Shown here one piece after another: positions 38,567-48,382 of a stretch of 64,000 nt of DNA; position 1 is the first letter of the stretch, and every line of letters begins with the position of its first letter. The translations under genes and the position numbers were made by a program. Where the stretch lies: positions 62,001 to 126,000 of the forward strand of contig NZ_MRCC01000001.1 of NCBI RefSeq assembly GCF_001904655.1. The letters are read 5' to 3'. The notes below the pieces were generated by a model that was not told the DNA's origin, made no database searches, and saw only the letters and a list, made by a program, of their open reading frames with translations. Origin of the DNA: Chroogloeocystis siderophila 5.2 s.c.1 (GTDB taxonomy: Bacteria > Cyanobacteriota > Cyanobacteriia > Cyanobacteriales > Chroococcidiopsidaceae).

Positions 38567-38762
38567 CAAACCGATATATTATATTGTTATAAATAAACAA
38601 GTCATGACGACTTTTCTCACATCTACATTTGATTTTTATTTATAGTAATCGTCAACTAACTTTTAACCCAGACTACGAGTAAGGGACTGCCTTAGCCTTC
38701 TGATTCCTGACCTCTGCCATAGCTTACAAAAAAACACAGATAAAGTATGTTGACTGCAAACA

Positions 38763-39899
38763 TTATGCAACTTGTACATCTTGTAACCGTGAAGTCATAA
38801 ATCGATCCATCCAATTGACTAAAAATGCGCGATTTACTGCTTGTTCTTCAGGAACCGTTGTATCGATGGGATACGGCATTAAGCCTAAAATTGCGGCATT
38901 GGTAACACAAAACATCGACTTTTGAAAACTAATACAAATTTGTACGCGTAAATCGTCTTCTTCCCGACGGCTGCGCTTTTGATACAGTTTATGCAAATAA
39001 TCTGGGAGAAAATGCCGCATATCCTGCATTAATAAAGTAGGTGGAATTCCTGCACCACCAACGGGTAAAGGATCGGCATAAAGTGCACCATAAGCAAATC
39101 GTGCTTGATCGGGTGGAATTTGGTGCGCTTGGGCGTTGTAGGAAACTGTACCTTGAAACGGTGTACCGCGAAAGAAAACGGCTTCAACATAAGGGATGGC
39201 TGTATCGGCAAGAAATGTTAAACCGATAGATTTGGGAACAATATCGTAAACTTTACCGTGAAGTTCAACCGAGTAAGTAATTGGTAATGCCGCAGCATTG
39301 ACTAAGCCTGCTTTGATATGCTCTACAACTTGAGGAATAGTTTTAATTTCTCCTTTGTCGTAGCGCTCTGACAAAGCTATAAACATATCGCTCATAACGC
39401 GCCAAAATTGACCTAGTGCGCTGTAATACGATAAAACGCGGACTTGTTCGGTGAGAAAGTCAGGAAATAGTTGGTTTAATCCCAACATGAAAGGATTATT
39501 TTTGAACTTAGCTTGAATTGCGGCGGCAGCGCGTGTTTTGAATTCGGCTGAATCTAAATAGCTATCTAAACCGCCACCACCATGCCAGAGCATCGCTTTC
39601 ATGCAGTATTCGGCATATTCAAAGTTAATGCGATCATGCCACCAGTGGCGGAGAAGTTTTTGGAATGAGATATCGCCGTTGAAGTATTTGAAAAAGGGAA
39701 ATAAAACCAAAAATTGATTTTCAGAAATGTAAATCAGGTTTTTAGAGTAAGCATCCAAAACAATACCATAGCTTTTGAGGATACCGACAACATCGAGAAC
39801 ATTTTCTGAAGAATCAGGAAGCAGTGTTTTTCCAGTTTCGATGCGCGTAATATATGTAGCAAAGGGATGGTTGAGAGGCTTATTAGTAATGCTGACCAT
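38763..39899 (-). CDS. cupB: CO2 hydration protein of the constitutive NDH-1 complex
   Basis: A 378-residue soluble protein of the ChpX/ChpY (CupB/CupA) family, which binds the NDH-1 membrane arm and converts CO2 to bicarbonate using electron-transport energy. Recognisable segments are LLRHWWHDRINFEYAEYCMK, MLWHGGGGLDSYL and SIGLTFLADTAIPYVEAVFF, with His and Cys residues that may hold zinc. Its length is closer to CupB (about 370-390) than CupA (about 430-450), as I recall them. It is the third gene of the leftward ndhF-ndhD-cup operon beside the carboxysome genes, the arrangement known for ndhF4-ndhD4-cupB. Confidence 0.88.
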   Translation of the reverse strand: MVSITNKPLNHPFATYITRIETGKTLLPDSSENVLDVVGILKSYGIVLDAYSKNLIYISENQFLVLFPFFKYFNGDISFQKLLRHWWHDRINFEYAEYCMKAMLWHGGGGLDSYLDSAEFKTRAAAAIQAKFKNNPFMLGLNQLFPDFLTEQVRVLSYYSALGQFWRVMSDMFIALSERYDKGEIKTIPQVVEHIKAGLVNAAALPITYSVELHGKVYDIVPKSIGLTFLADTAIPYVEAVFFRGTPFQGTVSYNAQAHQIPPDQARFAYGALYADPLPVGGAGIPPTLLMQDMRHFLPDYLHKLYQKRSRREEDDLRVQICISFQKSMFCVTNAAILGLMPYPIDTTVPEEQAVNRAFLVNWMDRFMTSRLQDVQVA

Positions 39900-39948
39900 C
39901 TGCTGTTTCTCCTAAGGCATTGACAGTTTTTATATAAAGTCGGCGTAG

Positions 39949-41484
39949 CTACTGCAAAGAGTTGAATGTGACAGGATTGGATTTTAGTATCGGTGTATGA
40001 CTTGCCAACTGCGATCGCTGCGCCACGACTGGAATCGCACTCATTGCAGTTGTTGCAGGTTCACTCCAACGAATCAGCCAATTTGGTTGTAAGCCGAAAA
40101 TGACGATTAAAACGGCTAAGACAACCGCAGGGGCGCGATCGCGAAAATACACGCGGGGTAAATCGATAACTTGTGGTGACAAACGGCCAAAAAATACGCG
40201 GTTGATGAGCAATAAGAAGTAAACAGCAGTTAAACCGGTACCAACCATCGATAATATAGTTTCTGTCGGAAATACTGGAAAACTTCCTCGAAATACCAGA
40301 AATTCAGCCATAAATCCCACCATTCCTGGAATACCCGCGCTTGCCATCACGCCCAACACCATCAAACTGCCAATCAAAGGTAAACCGCGTTCAGGGTTGA
40401 GTAAACCGCGCAAAGTTTCGATATCGCGACTGCCAGTTTTTTTGTAGACAACGCCGACTAAAAGAAACAGCAATGCCGAGATTAATCCGTGGCTAACCAT
40501 TTGCAAAACACTCGCCAAGATACTTAATGGCGTTGCGGCGGCGGCGGCGAGGAGGATATAGCCCATATGTCCAATCGAACTATACGCAACCATTTTTTTC
40601 ATGTCGGTTTGCGCGATCGCACACGAAGCACCGTACAATACGCTTACCACTGCCCAAATTGCTAACACTGGTGCTAACACTTCCCACGCTTGGGGCAACA
40701 AGCCTAAACCAAAGCGTAATAAGCCATACGTACCTAATTTCAAAAGGACTCCTGCGAGTAATACCGAAATAGGTGTCGAGGCTTCAACGTGTGCATCTGG
40801 TAGCCACGTGTGTAGAGGCACTAGGGGAATTTTGATTCCGAAAGCGAGTAAAATTCCGCACAGTAGCACAATTTGTGTTGCTAAAGGTAACGCGTTAGAA
40901 TCTAACGTTGCGAGTGCAAAACTTGAAGCACCACTTAACCAAACTAAACCTAAGAAACTTGCTAAAAGCAATATTCCAGAGGTAGCAGTATAGATTAAGA
41001 ACTTCGTTGCTGCATAACCGCGCCGCTGTCCTCCCCAAATGGCAATTAATAGGTACAGCGGAATCAGTTCTATTTCATAAAAGAGGAAAAACAAAAGTAA
41101 ATCTTGTGCTAAAAATGCGCCACTTACCGCTGCACTTAAAATCAGAACAAGTGAGTAGTAAAAGCGCGACCGCTGAATATCTTCATCGCTGCTGTAAATC
41201 GCAATACAGGTCAGTAAACCATTTAATACCAACAGCGGTAACGATAAACCATCAACACCTAAGTGATAGTTCAAGCCGATCGCTGTGATCCACGGGATGA
41301 ATTCGGAAAATTGTTGAGTAACGTTCGTAGGATTAAACTGCGCTGCAAGAACGATACTCAGTAAGAACGGAAGACTTGCGAATATTAAAGCGATGTTACG
41401 CGAACTAGTAGGTGCGATCGCTTTCGGGAAAAAACCCACAATTGCTGCACCAATAAGCGGTACTAAAATCAAAGCACTCAGCAT
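39949..41484 (-). CDS. ndhD4: NAD(P)H-quinone oxidoreductase subunit 4 (CO2-uptake type)
   Basis: A 511-residue antiporter-like membrane subunit with about 14 spans. Conserved NdhD motifs are GLNYHLGVDGLSLPL, LFFLFYEIELIPLYLLIAIW (key Glu) and FGIKIPLVPLHTWLPDAHVE (Lys and His of the proton path). It works with NdhF4 and CupB in the low-affinity, constitutive CO2-uptake NDH-1 complex. The D4 number is inferred from operon partners. The ndhF stop is 79 bases upstream, the spacer carrying GTTAGTGACTAG-type repeats. Confidence 0.9.
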   Translation of the reverse strand: MLSALILVPLIGAAIVGFFPKAIAPTSSRNIALIFASLPFLLSIVLAAQFNPTNVTQQFSEFIPWITAIGLNYHLGVDGLSLPLLVLNGLLTCIAIYSSDEDIQRSRFYYSLVLILSAAVSGAFLAQDLLLFFLFYEIELIPLYLLIAIWGGQRRGYAATKFLIYTATSGILLLASFLGLVWLSGASSFALATLDSNALPLATQIVLLCGILLAFGIKIPLVPLHTWLPDAHVEASTPISVLLAGVLLKLGTYGLLRFGLGLLPQAWEVLAPVLAIWAVVSVLYGASCAIAQTDMKKMVAYSSIGHMGYILLAAAAATPLSILASVLQMVSHGLISALLFLLVGVVYKKTGSRDIETLRGLLNPERGLPLIGSLMVLGVMASAGIPGMVGFMAEFLVFRGSFPVFPTETILSMVGTGLTAVYFLLLINRVFFGRLSPQVIDLPRVYFRDRAPAVVLAVLIVIFGLQPNWLIRWSEPATTAMSAIPVVAQRSQLASHTPILKSNPVTFNSLQ

Positions 41485-41562
41485 TGATACACGAGATCCT
41501 TAAACATAAAAGTTGTTAGTGGTTAGTGACTAGTGGCGCTTTGATTAGTCACTCGTTCTTCC

Positions 41563-43440
41563 TTAGCCTCTAATTGCTTTCCAGAACAATTGCCAGTGAT
41601 CGAAAAGACCAAATGACCAGCTAATCAAAAAACCTAGCAGACTGACGCCTAAGATAATTGTGAGTAGATAAAGCTGCGATTGCCCAAAACTACTATATTT
41701 CAAGCTTTGTCCGCTGATAATTGTCGCGATACCAACTAGATTGACAAAGCCATCGACGATGTAGCGATCGACCCACGCACTCAACCGCGACATGAAGTTA
41801 ACTGCACTCACAACGGTTAAGCGATACAGACGGTCGATATAGAAGTCGTAGCCTAATAAATCTTGAATAAATCGCCACGGTAGCTGAATCGATCTCGACC
41901 ATGCTTTGTGGAGGTAAATCGTCGAGCCGATAGTTAATCCTAGAACGCTCGATAATACAAGAACTATCGTTGCTGACCAATTCACATCTGCCCAATTAGG
42001 GAGCAGTTGCCATTGTTGTAACAAGAGCGGTACTAACAGTGTTGTAATCGTTAAACTCACCATTGGTACAGCCATTTGCCAGCCAACTTCTGGCGCGCGG
42101 CGCGTTTTTGGTTGAGGTTCGCCCCAGAACACCAAGCGGAATACGCGGGTAAGGTTTAAGGTTGTTAAGCCATTTGTCAAAAACAGGACAGCAACAATCC
42201 AAGGATGACTACTCCAAAAACCATCTGCCCATTGCAGCTTTGCCCAAAAACTCCCCAAAGGTAGTAGCGTCACCATGCCTGCAGCTCCTACAACGTAAGC
42301 TGTCGTTGTTGCAGGCATCCGCGACCACAAACCGCCCATTTCGGTTAAATCTTGCGTATGTGTAGTTAGAATGACCGATCCGGCACTCATGAATAATAAT
42401 GCTTTAGCGATCGCATGGGTAAACAACAATACCAGCGCTACTCCGCCTTGCTCCATCCCGATCGCAATGAACACTAACCCCATGTACGCACTTGTCGAAT
42501 GCGATAAGGCGCGCTTGATGTCAATTTGTGCTAGTGAAACTAACGATGCACCAATCGCCGTGACTGTCCCCAGAATGACTAAAGCATCGAGCGCCACAGG
42601 TGATAGCACTAAAATTGGTTGTAATTTAAACAGCACGTACGCGCCACCCGCGACAACCATTGAGTTTCGCAGTACTGAAGCCGGGTTTGGTCCTTCCATT
42701 GCTTCATCAAGCCAAAGATGCAGAGGAAATTGCGCGCATTTCCCCGCAGGACCCGCAATCAGTGCTAAACCTAAGAATGTCGCGGTTAAAGGTGAAAGTT
42801 CAGCAGTTTGCGCCCATTGGTTCAATTCGGAAAAGTTCAAACTTCCTGCTATTGCTGAGAGCGTCACGACTCCCATCAACAGTAAAATATCGCCTACGCG
42901 TTTGGTTAAAAACGCATCGCGGGCGGCGGTGACGACAAGCGGCTGTGCATACCAAAATCCTACTAATAAATAAGTAGACAGCGTCAGCAACTCTAGTAAC
43001 ACGTAGCTGAGAAACAAAGAATCGCTTAATGCTAAACCACTTAATGCAGCTTCAAAAAAGCCAATCAACGCAAAGAATCGAGCTAACGCCCAATCTTTTT
43101 CCATGTATCCTAACGCATACAGTTGCGCTAAAAGGCTTAATCCTGTAATCAAAACTGCAGCTCCCATACTAACGGGTGACAGTTCAACTGCGATCGATAA
43201 GTCTAGATCAGCAGCTTTGAGCCAGGTAAAAAGCAAACTTTGCGGTTCTTGGTTCCAGATGTCTTTCCAAACAATTAAACTGTGTACAAACGCGACACCT
43301 GTCATCAACAAATTTAAGTAAGCTGCTGGTCGAGGACCAGTGCGCCGTACTATTCCAGTCGCCCAAGGTAGTGTCAACGCAGCGCCAATCAATCCATAAA
43401 AAGGCACCCACCAACTTGTTAAAAATAACGTCTGATTCAT
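41563..43440 (-). CDS. ndhF4: NAD(P)H-quinone oxidoreductase subunit 5 (CO2-uptake type)
   Basis: A 625-residue subunit with about 15-16 spans and the long lateral helix near the C-terminus. Motifs include VELSPVSMGAAVLITGLSLL, LSYVLLELLTLSTYLLVGFW, FPLHLWLDEAMEGPNPASVL and ALLFMSAGSVILTTHTQDL. It is shorter than respiratory NdhF1 (about 650-680), as expected for the CO2-uptake paralogues. It leads the operon ndhF4-ndhD4-cupB; the F4 label rests on the downstream CupB-length protein and on the divergent ccm operon. Confidence 0.9.
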   Translation of the reverse strand: MNQTLFLTSWWVPFYGLIGAALTLPWATGIVRRTGPRPAAYLNLLMTGVAFVHSLIVWKDIWNQEPQSLLFTWLKAADLDLSIAVELSPVSMGAAVLITGLSLLAQLYALGYMEKDWALARFFALIGFFEAALSGLALSDSLFLSYVLLELLTLSTYLLVGFWYAQPLVVTAARDAFLTKRVGDILLLMGVVTLSAIAGSLNFSELNQWAQTAELSPLTATFLGLALIAGPAGKCAQFPLHLWLDEAMEGPNPASVLRNSMVVAGGAYVLFKLQPILVLSPVALDALVILGTVTAIGASLVSLAQIDIKRALSHSTSAYMGLVFIAIGMEQGGVALVLLFTHAIAKALLFMSAGSVILTTHTQDLTEMGGLWSRMPATTTAYVVGAAGMVTLLPLGSFWAKLQWADGFWSSHPWIVAVLFLTNGLTTLNLTRVFRLVFWGEPQPKTRRAPEVGWQMAVPMVSLTITTLLVPLLLQQWQLLPNWADVNWSATIVLVLSSVLGLTIGSTIYLHKAWSRSIQLPWRFIQDLLGYDFYIDRLYRLTVVSAVNFMSRLSAWVDRYIVDGFVNLVGIATIISGQSLKYSSFGQSQLYLLTIILGVSLLGFLISWSFGLFDHWQLFWKAIRG

Positions 43441-44019
43441 TCCAGCTTTCCAAACAAATTTGTGTTTTTTAATGTTAATTTAAAGTTAATTAACGATATT
43501 AAACAACTAGAATACTTACGAAAAATAAATTAAAATTGATTTTGCTACGTACTGCTTTAAATTAACATAAACCTCTGGTATCGTTTTCTGGTAAAGTGAG
43601 ACTATTCAGTTTTATTAAAATTTTTGTTCTCTCGATCAAAGCATACTTTGGTCAAAACGTAGCCAGACTGAAGCCTAATTAGACAGCGAATATCGTTCTC
43701 CTGTTATACCGCTCCAGAATGAAGGTTTGGTTTGATCATTTTGGCTGAACCCAAAGTAATAAAGAAATTATAAAACAGAAGTTACACCGCTAGAAAGCAA
43801 TAAACTTCAATGAGGTAAAAGCAACCAATCATGGGGTGTTAAGTTTTTTTAAAGTATCCTATTTTAAATTATAATAGAAATTAATATTGTCAAGAGAGCC
43901 AAGCTTTCCTATGCTTAATTTGGAGATGCTTTTGTACGTTACAAATGGCATTCCCGTCAATTTTTCTGTAACAGCCTGATTGGTAGTAGTTATTGCTTTA
44001 ATTACATAGGAGGTCTGCG
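43441..44019. promoter_or_regulatory. Divergent regulatory spacer between ndhF4 and ccm operons
   Basis: A 579-base gene-free region feeds two carbon-uptake operons in opposite directions. It is AT-rich, with TTAATTTAAAGTTAATTAA-like LysR-type half-site repeats (TTA...TAA) near 43470-43490. The rightward end carries AGGAGG at 44008-44013, the strong ribosome site of ccmK2. I could not place a -10/-35 pair with confidence. Confidence 0.45.
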
Positions 44020-44328
44020 ATGCCAATTGCAGTGGGAATGATTGAGACGAAGGGCTTTCCAGCAGTGGTGGAAGCAGCCGACGCCATGGTGAAAGCTGCA
44101 CGGGTGACGCTTGTCGGTTATGAAAAAATTGGTAGTGCGCGGGTCACAGTTATTGTGCGCGGGGACGTTTCCGAAGTGCAAGCTTCGGTTGCGGCTGGAG
44201 TTGATGCGGCAAGACGAGTCAACGGCGGTGAAGTTGTTTCGACTCACATTATTGCCCGTCCTCACGAAAACTTGGAGTACGTGCTGCCAATTCGGTATAC
44301 CGAAGCCGTAGAACAGTTCCGAATGTAA
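44020..44328 (+). CDS. ccmK2: Carboxysome shell hexamer protein CcmK2
   Basis: A 102-residue BMC-domain protein forming hexameric tiles of the carboxysome shell. The family core is [20 protein letters not shown]-like ([20 protein letters not shown]), with KIGS at the pore loop and the [13 protein letters not shown] tail. AGGAGG stands 7 bases before ATG. By length and position, first in the operon and shorter than its neighbour, it matches CcmK2 of other beta-cyanobacteria. Long stretches are identical in DNA to the following ccmK1. Confidence 0.96.
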   Translation: MPIAVGMIETKGFPAVVEAADAMVKAARVTLVGYEKIGSARVTVIVRGDVSEVQASVAAGVDAARRVNGGEVVSTHIIARPHENLEYVLPIRYTEAVEQFRM

Positions 44329-44390
44329 CGAACGGAATTGTGTTTGAGGTGCATCAATTTTTTGCTAAATACATTTAAGGAGTAAAACCG

Positions 44391-44735
44391 ATGTCAATTG
44401 CCGTCGGAATGGTAGAAACGCTGGGCTTTCCAGCAGTCGTAGAAGCAGCCGACGCCATGGTGAAAGCTGCACGGGTAACGCTTGTTGGTTACGAAAAAAT
44501 CGGTAGTGGTCGCGTTACGGTTATTGTGCGCGGGGACGTTTCCGAAGTGCAAGCTTCAGTCGCAGCAGCAATCGATAACGTTAAGCGCGTTAATGGGGGT
44601 CAGGTGCTATCAACCCACATTATTGCTCGTCCTCACGAAAACTTGGAGTACGTGCTGCCAATTCGGTATACCGAAGCCGTAGAACAGTTCCGCGAAAGTA
44701 CAAATGCGATTCGCCCCTACGGAAACCGACTGTAG
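44391..44735 (+). CDS. ccmK1: Carboxysome shell hexamer protein CcmK1
   Basis: A 114-residue BMC paralogue of CcmK2 with the same pore loop (KIGSG) and a longer C-terminal tail ([13 protein letters not shown]), as in CcmK1. It forms hexamers, probably mixed in the same shell facets. It lies 62 bases after ccmK2 with its own GGAG site. The 65 bases ending at the GTTCCG codons near 44693 are identical with ccmK2. Confidence 0.95.
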   Translation: MSIAVGMVETLGFPAVVEAADAMVKAARVTLVGYEKIGSGRVTVIVRGDVSEVQASVAAAIDNVKRVNGGQVLSTHIIARPHENLEYVLPIRYTEAVEQFRESTNAIRPYGNRL

Positions 44736-44747
44736 ATGTAAGCCGTA

Positions 44748-45050
44748 ATGCAAATTGCAAAAGTTCGTGGCAACGTAGTCAGCACGCAAAAAGAACCCAG
44801 TCTTCGCGGGACAAAACTGCTTTTATTACAACTCGTAGACGAAGAAGGGCAACCCTTACCAAAATACGAAGTTGCAGCAGACAACGTAGGTGCAGGAGTC
44901 GATGAGTGGGTATTGGTAAGTTGCGGTAGCGCCGCTCGCATTGTTCAAGGAAACGAGCAGCGCCCACTCGATGCTGTGGTAGTAGCGATTATTGACAGTG
45001 TTCGCATTGAAGATCGCCTTATTTACAGCAAGAAAGACCAATATCGATAA
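44748..45050 (+). CDS. ccmL: Carboxysome vertex pentamer protein CcmL
   Basis: A 100-residue EutN/CcmL-family protein that closes the twelve shell vertices as a pentamer. Diagnostic sequence is MQIAKVRGNVVSTQKEPSLR, LLLLQLVDEEGQPLP, and the VGAGVDEWVLVSCGSAAR core. It follows ccmK1 after 12 bases in the same operon. Confidence 0.96.
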   Translation: MQIAKVRGNVVSTQKEPSLRGTKLLLLQLVDEEGQPLPKYEVAADNVGAGVDEWVLVSCGSAARIVQGNEQRPLDAVVVAIIDSVRIEDRLIYSKKDQYR

Positions 45051-45154
45051 GTAACGTGCTTTGGATGAACGACGAATACAGAATGACAGATACTTCGCTT
45101 GTAGGTTCTGCATTCTGAATTCTGAGTTCCGCAGTAATTAGGAGGAAATTACCG

Positions 45155-46837
45155 ATGGTAGTCCGCAGCCTGGCTGCCCCCCCGACGCCTTGGTCAAAAA
45201 ATTTAGTTGAGCCAAAAATTGAATCAAGTGCATTTGTACATCCATTTTCTAACATTATTGGAGATGTAACTATCGGAGCGAACGTGATGGTCGCTCCTGG
45301 AACTTCTATCCGCGCTGACGAAGGCGCTCCTTTTTATATAGGTGAAGGAACTAATATTCAAGATGGCGTTGTCATCAATGGATTAGAACAAGGTCGTGTC
45401 ATTGGCGATGACGGAAAACAGTACTCGGTGTGGATTGGGAAAAACACGTCGATTACGCACATGGCGCTGATTCACGGTCCTGCTTATGTTGGAGACAACT
45501 GTTTTATTGGCTTTCGTTCCACGGTATTCAACGCTCGTATAGGACATGGTTGCATCGTGATGATGCACGCCTTGATTCAAGACGTGGAAGTTCCCGCCGG
45601 TAAGTTTGTGCCTTCAGGAGCAGTGATTACGAATCAGCAGCAAGCTGATCGCTTACCCGACGTTGAAGCAGACGATAGAGAATTTGCTCGTTACATCGTG
45701 GGTGTCAATGACGCCTTGCGAGCAGGATATTTATGTGCCAGTGATGAAGCTTGTATAACGTCAATTCGTAATGAGCTGACTAGCACTTCAAGTTCAGATA
45801 GTTCAAATGGTTCTAGCCGCAACATTTCTACTTCTTCTATGATGACAAGTCCTTACCTCAGCCAAGACACCATAGCACAAGTCCGAAACCTACTTCAGCA
45901 AGGTTACAAGATCGGTACCGAACACGTCGATGAACGGAAGTTCCGCACGGGTTCTTGGAAAAGCTGTACTCCTATTACGGCTAAGCGCGAATCGGAAGTG
46001 ATTGCCGAACTCGAAGCGTGTATGGCAAATCATGCGGGTGAATACGTGCGGATGTTTGGCATTGACCCCAAAGGCAAGCGCCGCGTGATGGAAAAGATTA
46101 TCCAGCGCCCCGATGGTCAGCAAATTGCTCAACCAGCAGCGACTAAGGAAAACAGCTTTAGTGGTAGTTATCGTAGTTATCAGCCTTCAGTTGCAACAAC
46201 TTCAGCAACGAGTGGACAAATAAATCAAGACACCGTTGCGCAAGTTCGACACTTGATTCAGCAAGGTTTTAAGATCGGCACTGAACACGTTGACGAGCGG
46301 AGATTCCGCACAGGTTCTTGGCAAAGCTGTACTCCGATTAGTGCTAGCAGTGAGTCGCAAGCGATTTCTGAACTCGAAGCGTGTATGGCAAATCATGCGG
46401 GTGAATACGTGCGGATGTTTGGCATTGACCCCAAAGGCAAGCGTCGCGTGATGGAAACAATTATTCAACGTCCAGGCGGTAATCAGATAGCAGCACCTTC
46501 AAATAGCCATCGCAGTTCTGCTTTTAGCCAACCACAACCCGCACCAACTTACAACAATAAGTCTTCAGCAAGTAGCACGCGCTTGCAGCCAGAAGTCGTC
46601 GAACAGATTCGTCAACTGATTGCGCAGGGTAATCGCGTGAGTGCAGAACACGTCGATCAGCGTCGGTTCCGTACTGGTTCGTGGACAAGTTGTGGACCAG
46701 TTGATAGTACGAGTGCTTCGGCGGCGATCGCAGCCATTGAGTCATTTCTTTCCGAGTACGAAGGCGAGTACGTACGCTTAATTGGCATTGATTCTAACAA
46801 ACGACGGATTTTAGAAACTATTATTCAACGACCTTAA
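45155..46837 (+). CDS. ccmM: Carboxysome assembly protein CcmM
   Basis: A 560-residue scaffold. Residues 1-210 are a left-handed beta-helix gamma-carbonic anhydrase domain. Three Rubisco-small-subunit-like (SSUL) modules follow at about 237-318, 357-440 and 477-560, each with EHVDxRxFRTGSW and a Cys pair, joined by Ser/Gln linkers. The disulfide pair Cys194/Cys200 is present. Of the three zinc ligands of the active Thermosynechococcus domain, His102 and His107 are kept but residue 75 is Asn (VVINGLEQG). An internal ATG pair at codons 229-230 could start the short SSUL-only form (M35-like), though I see no strong internal ribosome site. AGGAGG precedes ATG. CcmM binds Rubisco and CcmN. Confidence 0.95.
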   Translation: MVVRSLAAPPTPWSKNLVEPKIESSAFVHPFSNIIGDVTIGANVMVAPGTSIRADEGAPFYIGEGTNIQDGVVINGLEQGRVIGDDGKQYSVWIGKNTSITHMALIHGPAYVGDNCFIGFRSTVFNARIGHGCIVMMHALIQDVEVPAGKFVPSGAVITNQQQADRLPDVEADDREFARYIVGVNDALRAGYLCASDEACITSIRNELTSTSSSDSSNGSSRNISTSSMMTSPYLSQDTIAQVRNLLQQGYKIGTEHVDERKFRTGSWKSCTPITAKRESEVIAELEACMANHAGEYVRMFGIDPKGKRRVMEKIIQRPDGQQIAQPAATKENSFSGSYRSYQPSVATTSATSGQINQDTVAQVRHLIQQGFKIGTEHVDERRFRTGSWQSCTPISASSESQAISELEACMANHAGEYVRMFGIDPKGKRRVMETIIQRPGGNQIAAPSNSHRSSAFSQPQPAPTYNNKSSASSTRLQPEVVEQIRQLIAQGNRVSAEHVDQRRFRTGSWTSCGPVDSTSASAAIAAIESFLSEYEGEYVRLIGIDSNKRRILETIIQRP

Positions 46838-46928
46838 GTAAGCTAACCTACAGCAATGACAAGTTTCGTTAGACTTGTGGATAGCTTGCGACTTAATCAC
46901 ATTTTATCCGGCCGAGGTTTCCATTCTA

Positions 46929-47564
46929 ATGTATGTGCCGCCACTGCGTCCGCCTAGTCATGATGATTCTTACATCAGTGGCGAAGTTACCATTGATCCT
47001 AGTGCGGCGATCGCACCAGGAGTCCTTTTGCAAGCAAGTCCCGATAGCCGGATTATTATCGGCGCGGGAGTTTGCATTGGTATGGGTTGTATTCTTCATG
47101 CTTTTGAAGGCACATTGGAAATAGAGCCAGGCGCGAATCTCGGAGCGGGTGTTTTAGTGCTGGGTAAAGGAAAAATTGGCGCGAATGCGTGCATTGGCTC
47201 GACAGCTACGATTTTGAATGCTTCGGTCGAACCACAGCAAGTCGTCTTACCAGGTTCGCTCGTCGGCGATAAAAGTCGTATCGTTGTGACACGCCCAACT
47301 GTGGTGGACGTTGATACAATCAATGAAACCGCCTCCCCTGCTTCTGACGAAGCCACAAATGGTGATCGCCCCCCGCCCATGAATATACCACCCCCTACAC
47401 CATCTGAGCCTGAACCTACTGATGCAGCGTCTTCACCACCACCAACAAGTCAAAAAGTCTATGGACAAGCACAATTAAATCGTATGCTGTCAACGATGTT
47501 TCCCCACCGCCAAGCCTTAAACCGCCCCTTACAAGATGGTCAGTCTCCTTCTGATCAGCCTTAA
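46929..47564 (+). CDS. ccmN: Carboxysome assembly protein CcmN
   Basis: A 211-residue adaptor between CcmM and the CcmK shell. Residues 15-130 are hexapeptide beta-helix repeats (GVCIGMGCILHAFEG, NLGAGVLVLGKGKIGANACI). A Pro/Ser/Glu-rich linker (PPPMNIPPPTPSEPEPT) follows. The C-terminal amphipathic encapsulation peptide is VYGQAQLNRMLSTMFP. ATG 46929 fits the family; an upstream in-frame ATG would add 18 unrelated residues from the spacer. Confidence 0.93.
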   Translation: MYVPPLRPPSHDDSYISGEVTIDPSAAIAPGVLLQASPDSRIIIGAGVCIGMGCILHAFEGTLEIEPGANLGAGVLVLGKGKIGANACIGSTATILNASVEPQQVVLPGSLVGDKSRIVVTRPTVVDVDTINETASPASDEATNGDRPPPMNIPPPTPSEPEPTDAASSPPPTSQKVYGQAQLNRMLSTMFPHRQALNRPLQDGQSPSDQP

Positions 47565-47599
47565 CTTGACATTATGATCGGTTCCCATGGAGGTTTAAG

Positions 47600-48382
47600 A
47601 TGGAGACACCAAACCCAGGATTCGCTCCCAAAGAGCAGTTCAGCCGCAAAGACGATCTAAGGGAAAGTGCCTTGGGCTTAGTTTCAACCTTGAGCTTTCC
47701 GGCAATTATCCAAACTGCTGATGCCATGCTGAAGTCCTCAGAAGTGACTTTGGTAGGATTTGAAAAGATCGGTAGCGGTCACTGTACTGCAATCGTGCGT
47801 GGTAAAGTTGCCAGCATTCGCTTGGCGGTGGAAGCAGGAGCACAGACAGCAGCAGAGTTCGGTCAGCTTGTTTCAACGCTGGTTATACCGCGACCTTTAC
47901 CTAATCTAGACGTTGTGTTTCCGATTAGTAACCGCTTGTCTGACCTGGCTCAGTTTGAACGCGACATTCGCGTGAGTAGTCAAGCAATTGGTTTATTGGA
48001 AACGCGCGGCTTTCCAGTCATGGTCGGAGCAGCTGATGCGATGCTGAAAGCGGCTGATGTACACTTGATGTCTTACGAAAAGATCGGCGCGGGGCTATGT
48101 ACCGCAATTATTCGCGGGGCAGTTGCAGACGTTGTGGTAGCAGTCGAAGCTGGAATGCAAGAAGCTTTACGCATTGACGCTAACTCGTTAAATGCAGTCA
48201 CCGTCATTCCTAGACCGTTAGATGATTTAGAGCAAAACTTACCTTTAGCAAGTTGCTTAATCGAAGAGCAACCTAAGCCACTGAAGTTACCAGTAGCAAT
48301 CAAAGATAAGACGCCTGAAGCTGAGTTAATTAAACTACCAGACTTAGCCGCAATTCCAGTAGAAATTCAGCAAGAAGAGTAG
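47600..48382 (+). CDS. ccmO: Carboxysome shell protein CcmO (double BMC)
   Basis: A 260-residue tandem-BMC protein that forms pseudohexamers in the shell. Domain 1 spans about residues 24-112 (ALGLVSTLSFPAIIQTADAM, GFEKIGSGHCTAIVRG) and domain 2 about 125-215 (AIGLLETRGFPVMVGAADAM, YEKIGAGLCTAIIRG). A polar tail of about 40 residues follows. GGAGG lies 9 bases before ATG. It is the last gene of the ccmK2-K1-L-M-N-O cluster. Confidence 0.95.
   Translation: METPNPGFAPKEQFSRKDDLRESALGLVSTLSFPAIIQTADAMLKSSEVTLVGFEKIGSGHCTAIVRGKVASIRLAVEAGAQTAAEFGQLVSTLVIPRPLPNLDVVFPISNRLSDLAQFERDIRVSSQAIGLLETRGFPVMVGAADAMLKAADVHLMSYEKIGAGLCTAIIRGAVADVVVAVEAGMQEALRIDANSLNAVTVIPRPLDDLEQNLPLASCLIEEQPKPLKLPVAIKDKTPEAELIKLPDLAAIPVEIQQEE

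Noticed and set aside
42371-42973. 200-codon ORF on the plus strand inside ndhF4
   Set aside because: It is the antisense shadow of a clearly conserved NdhF sequence; it has no ribosome site and a low-complexity Ser/Thr/Ala composition.
45838-46837. Separate gene for the short CcmM form
   Set aside because: Short CcmM arises by internal initiation in the same frame in other cyanobacteria; here the internal ATG pair has no clear ribosome site, so I note it only within ccmM.
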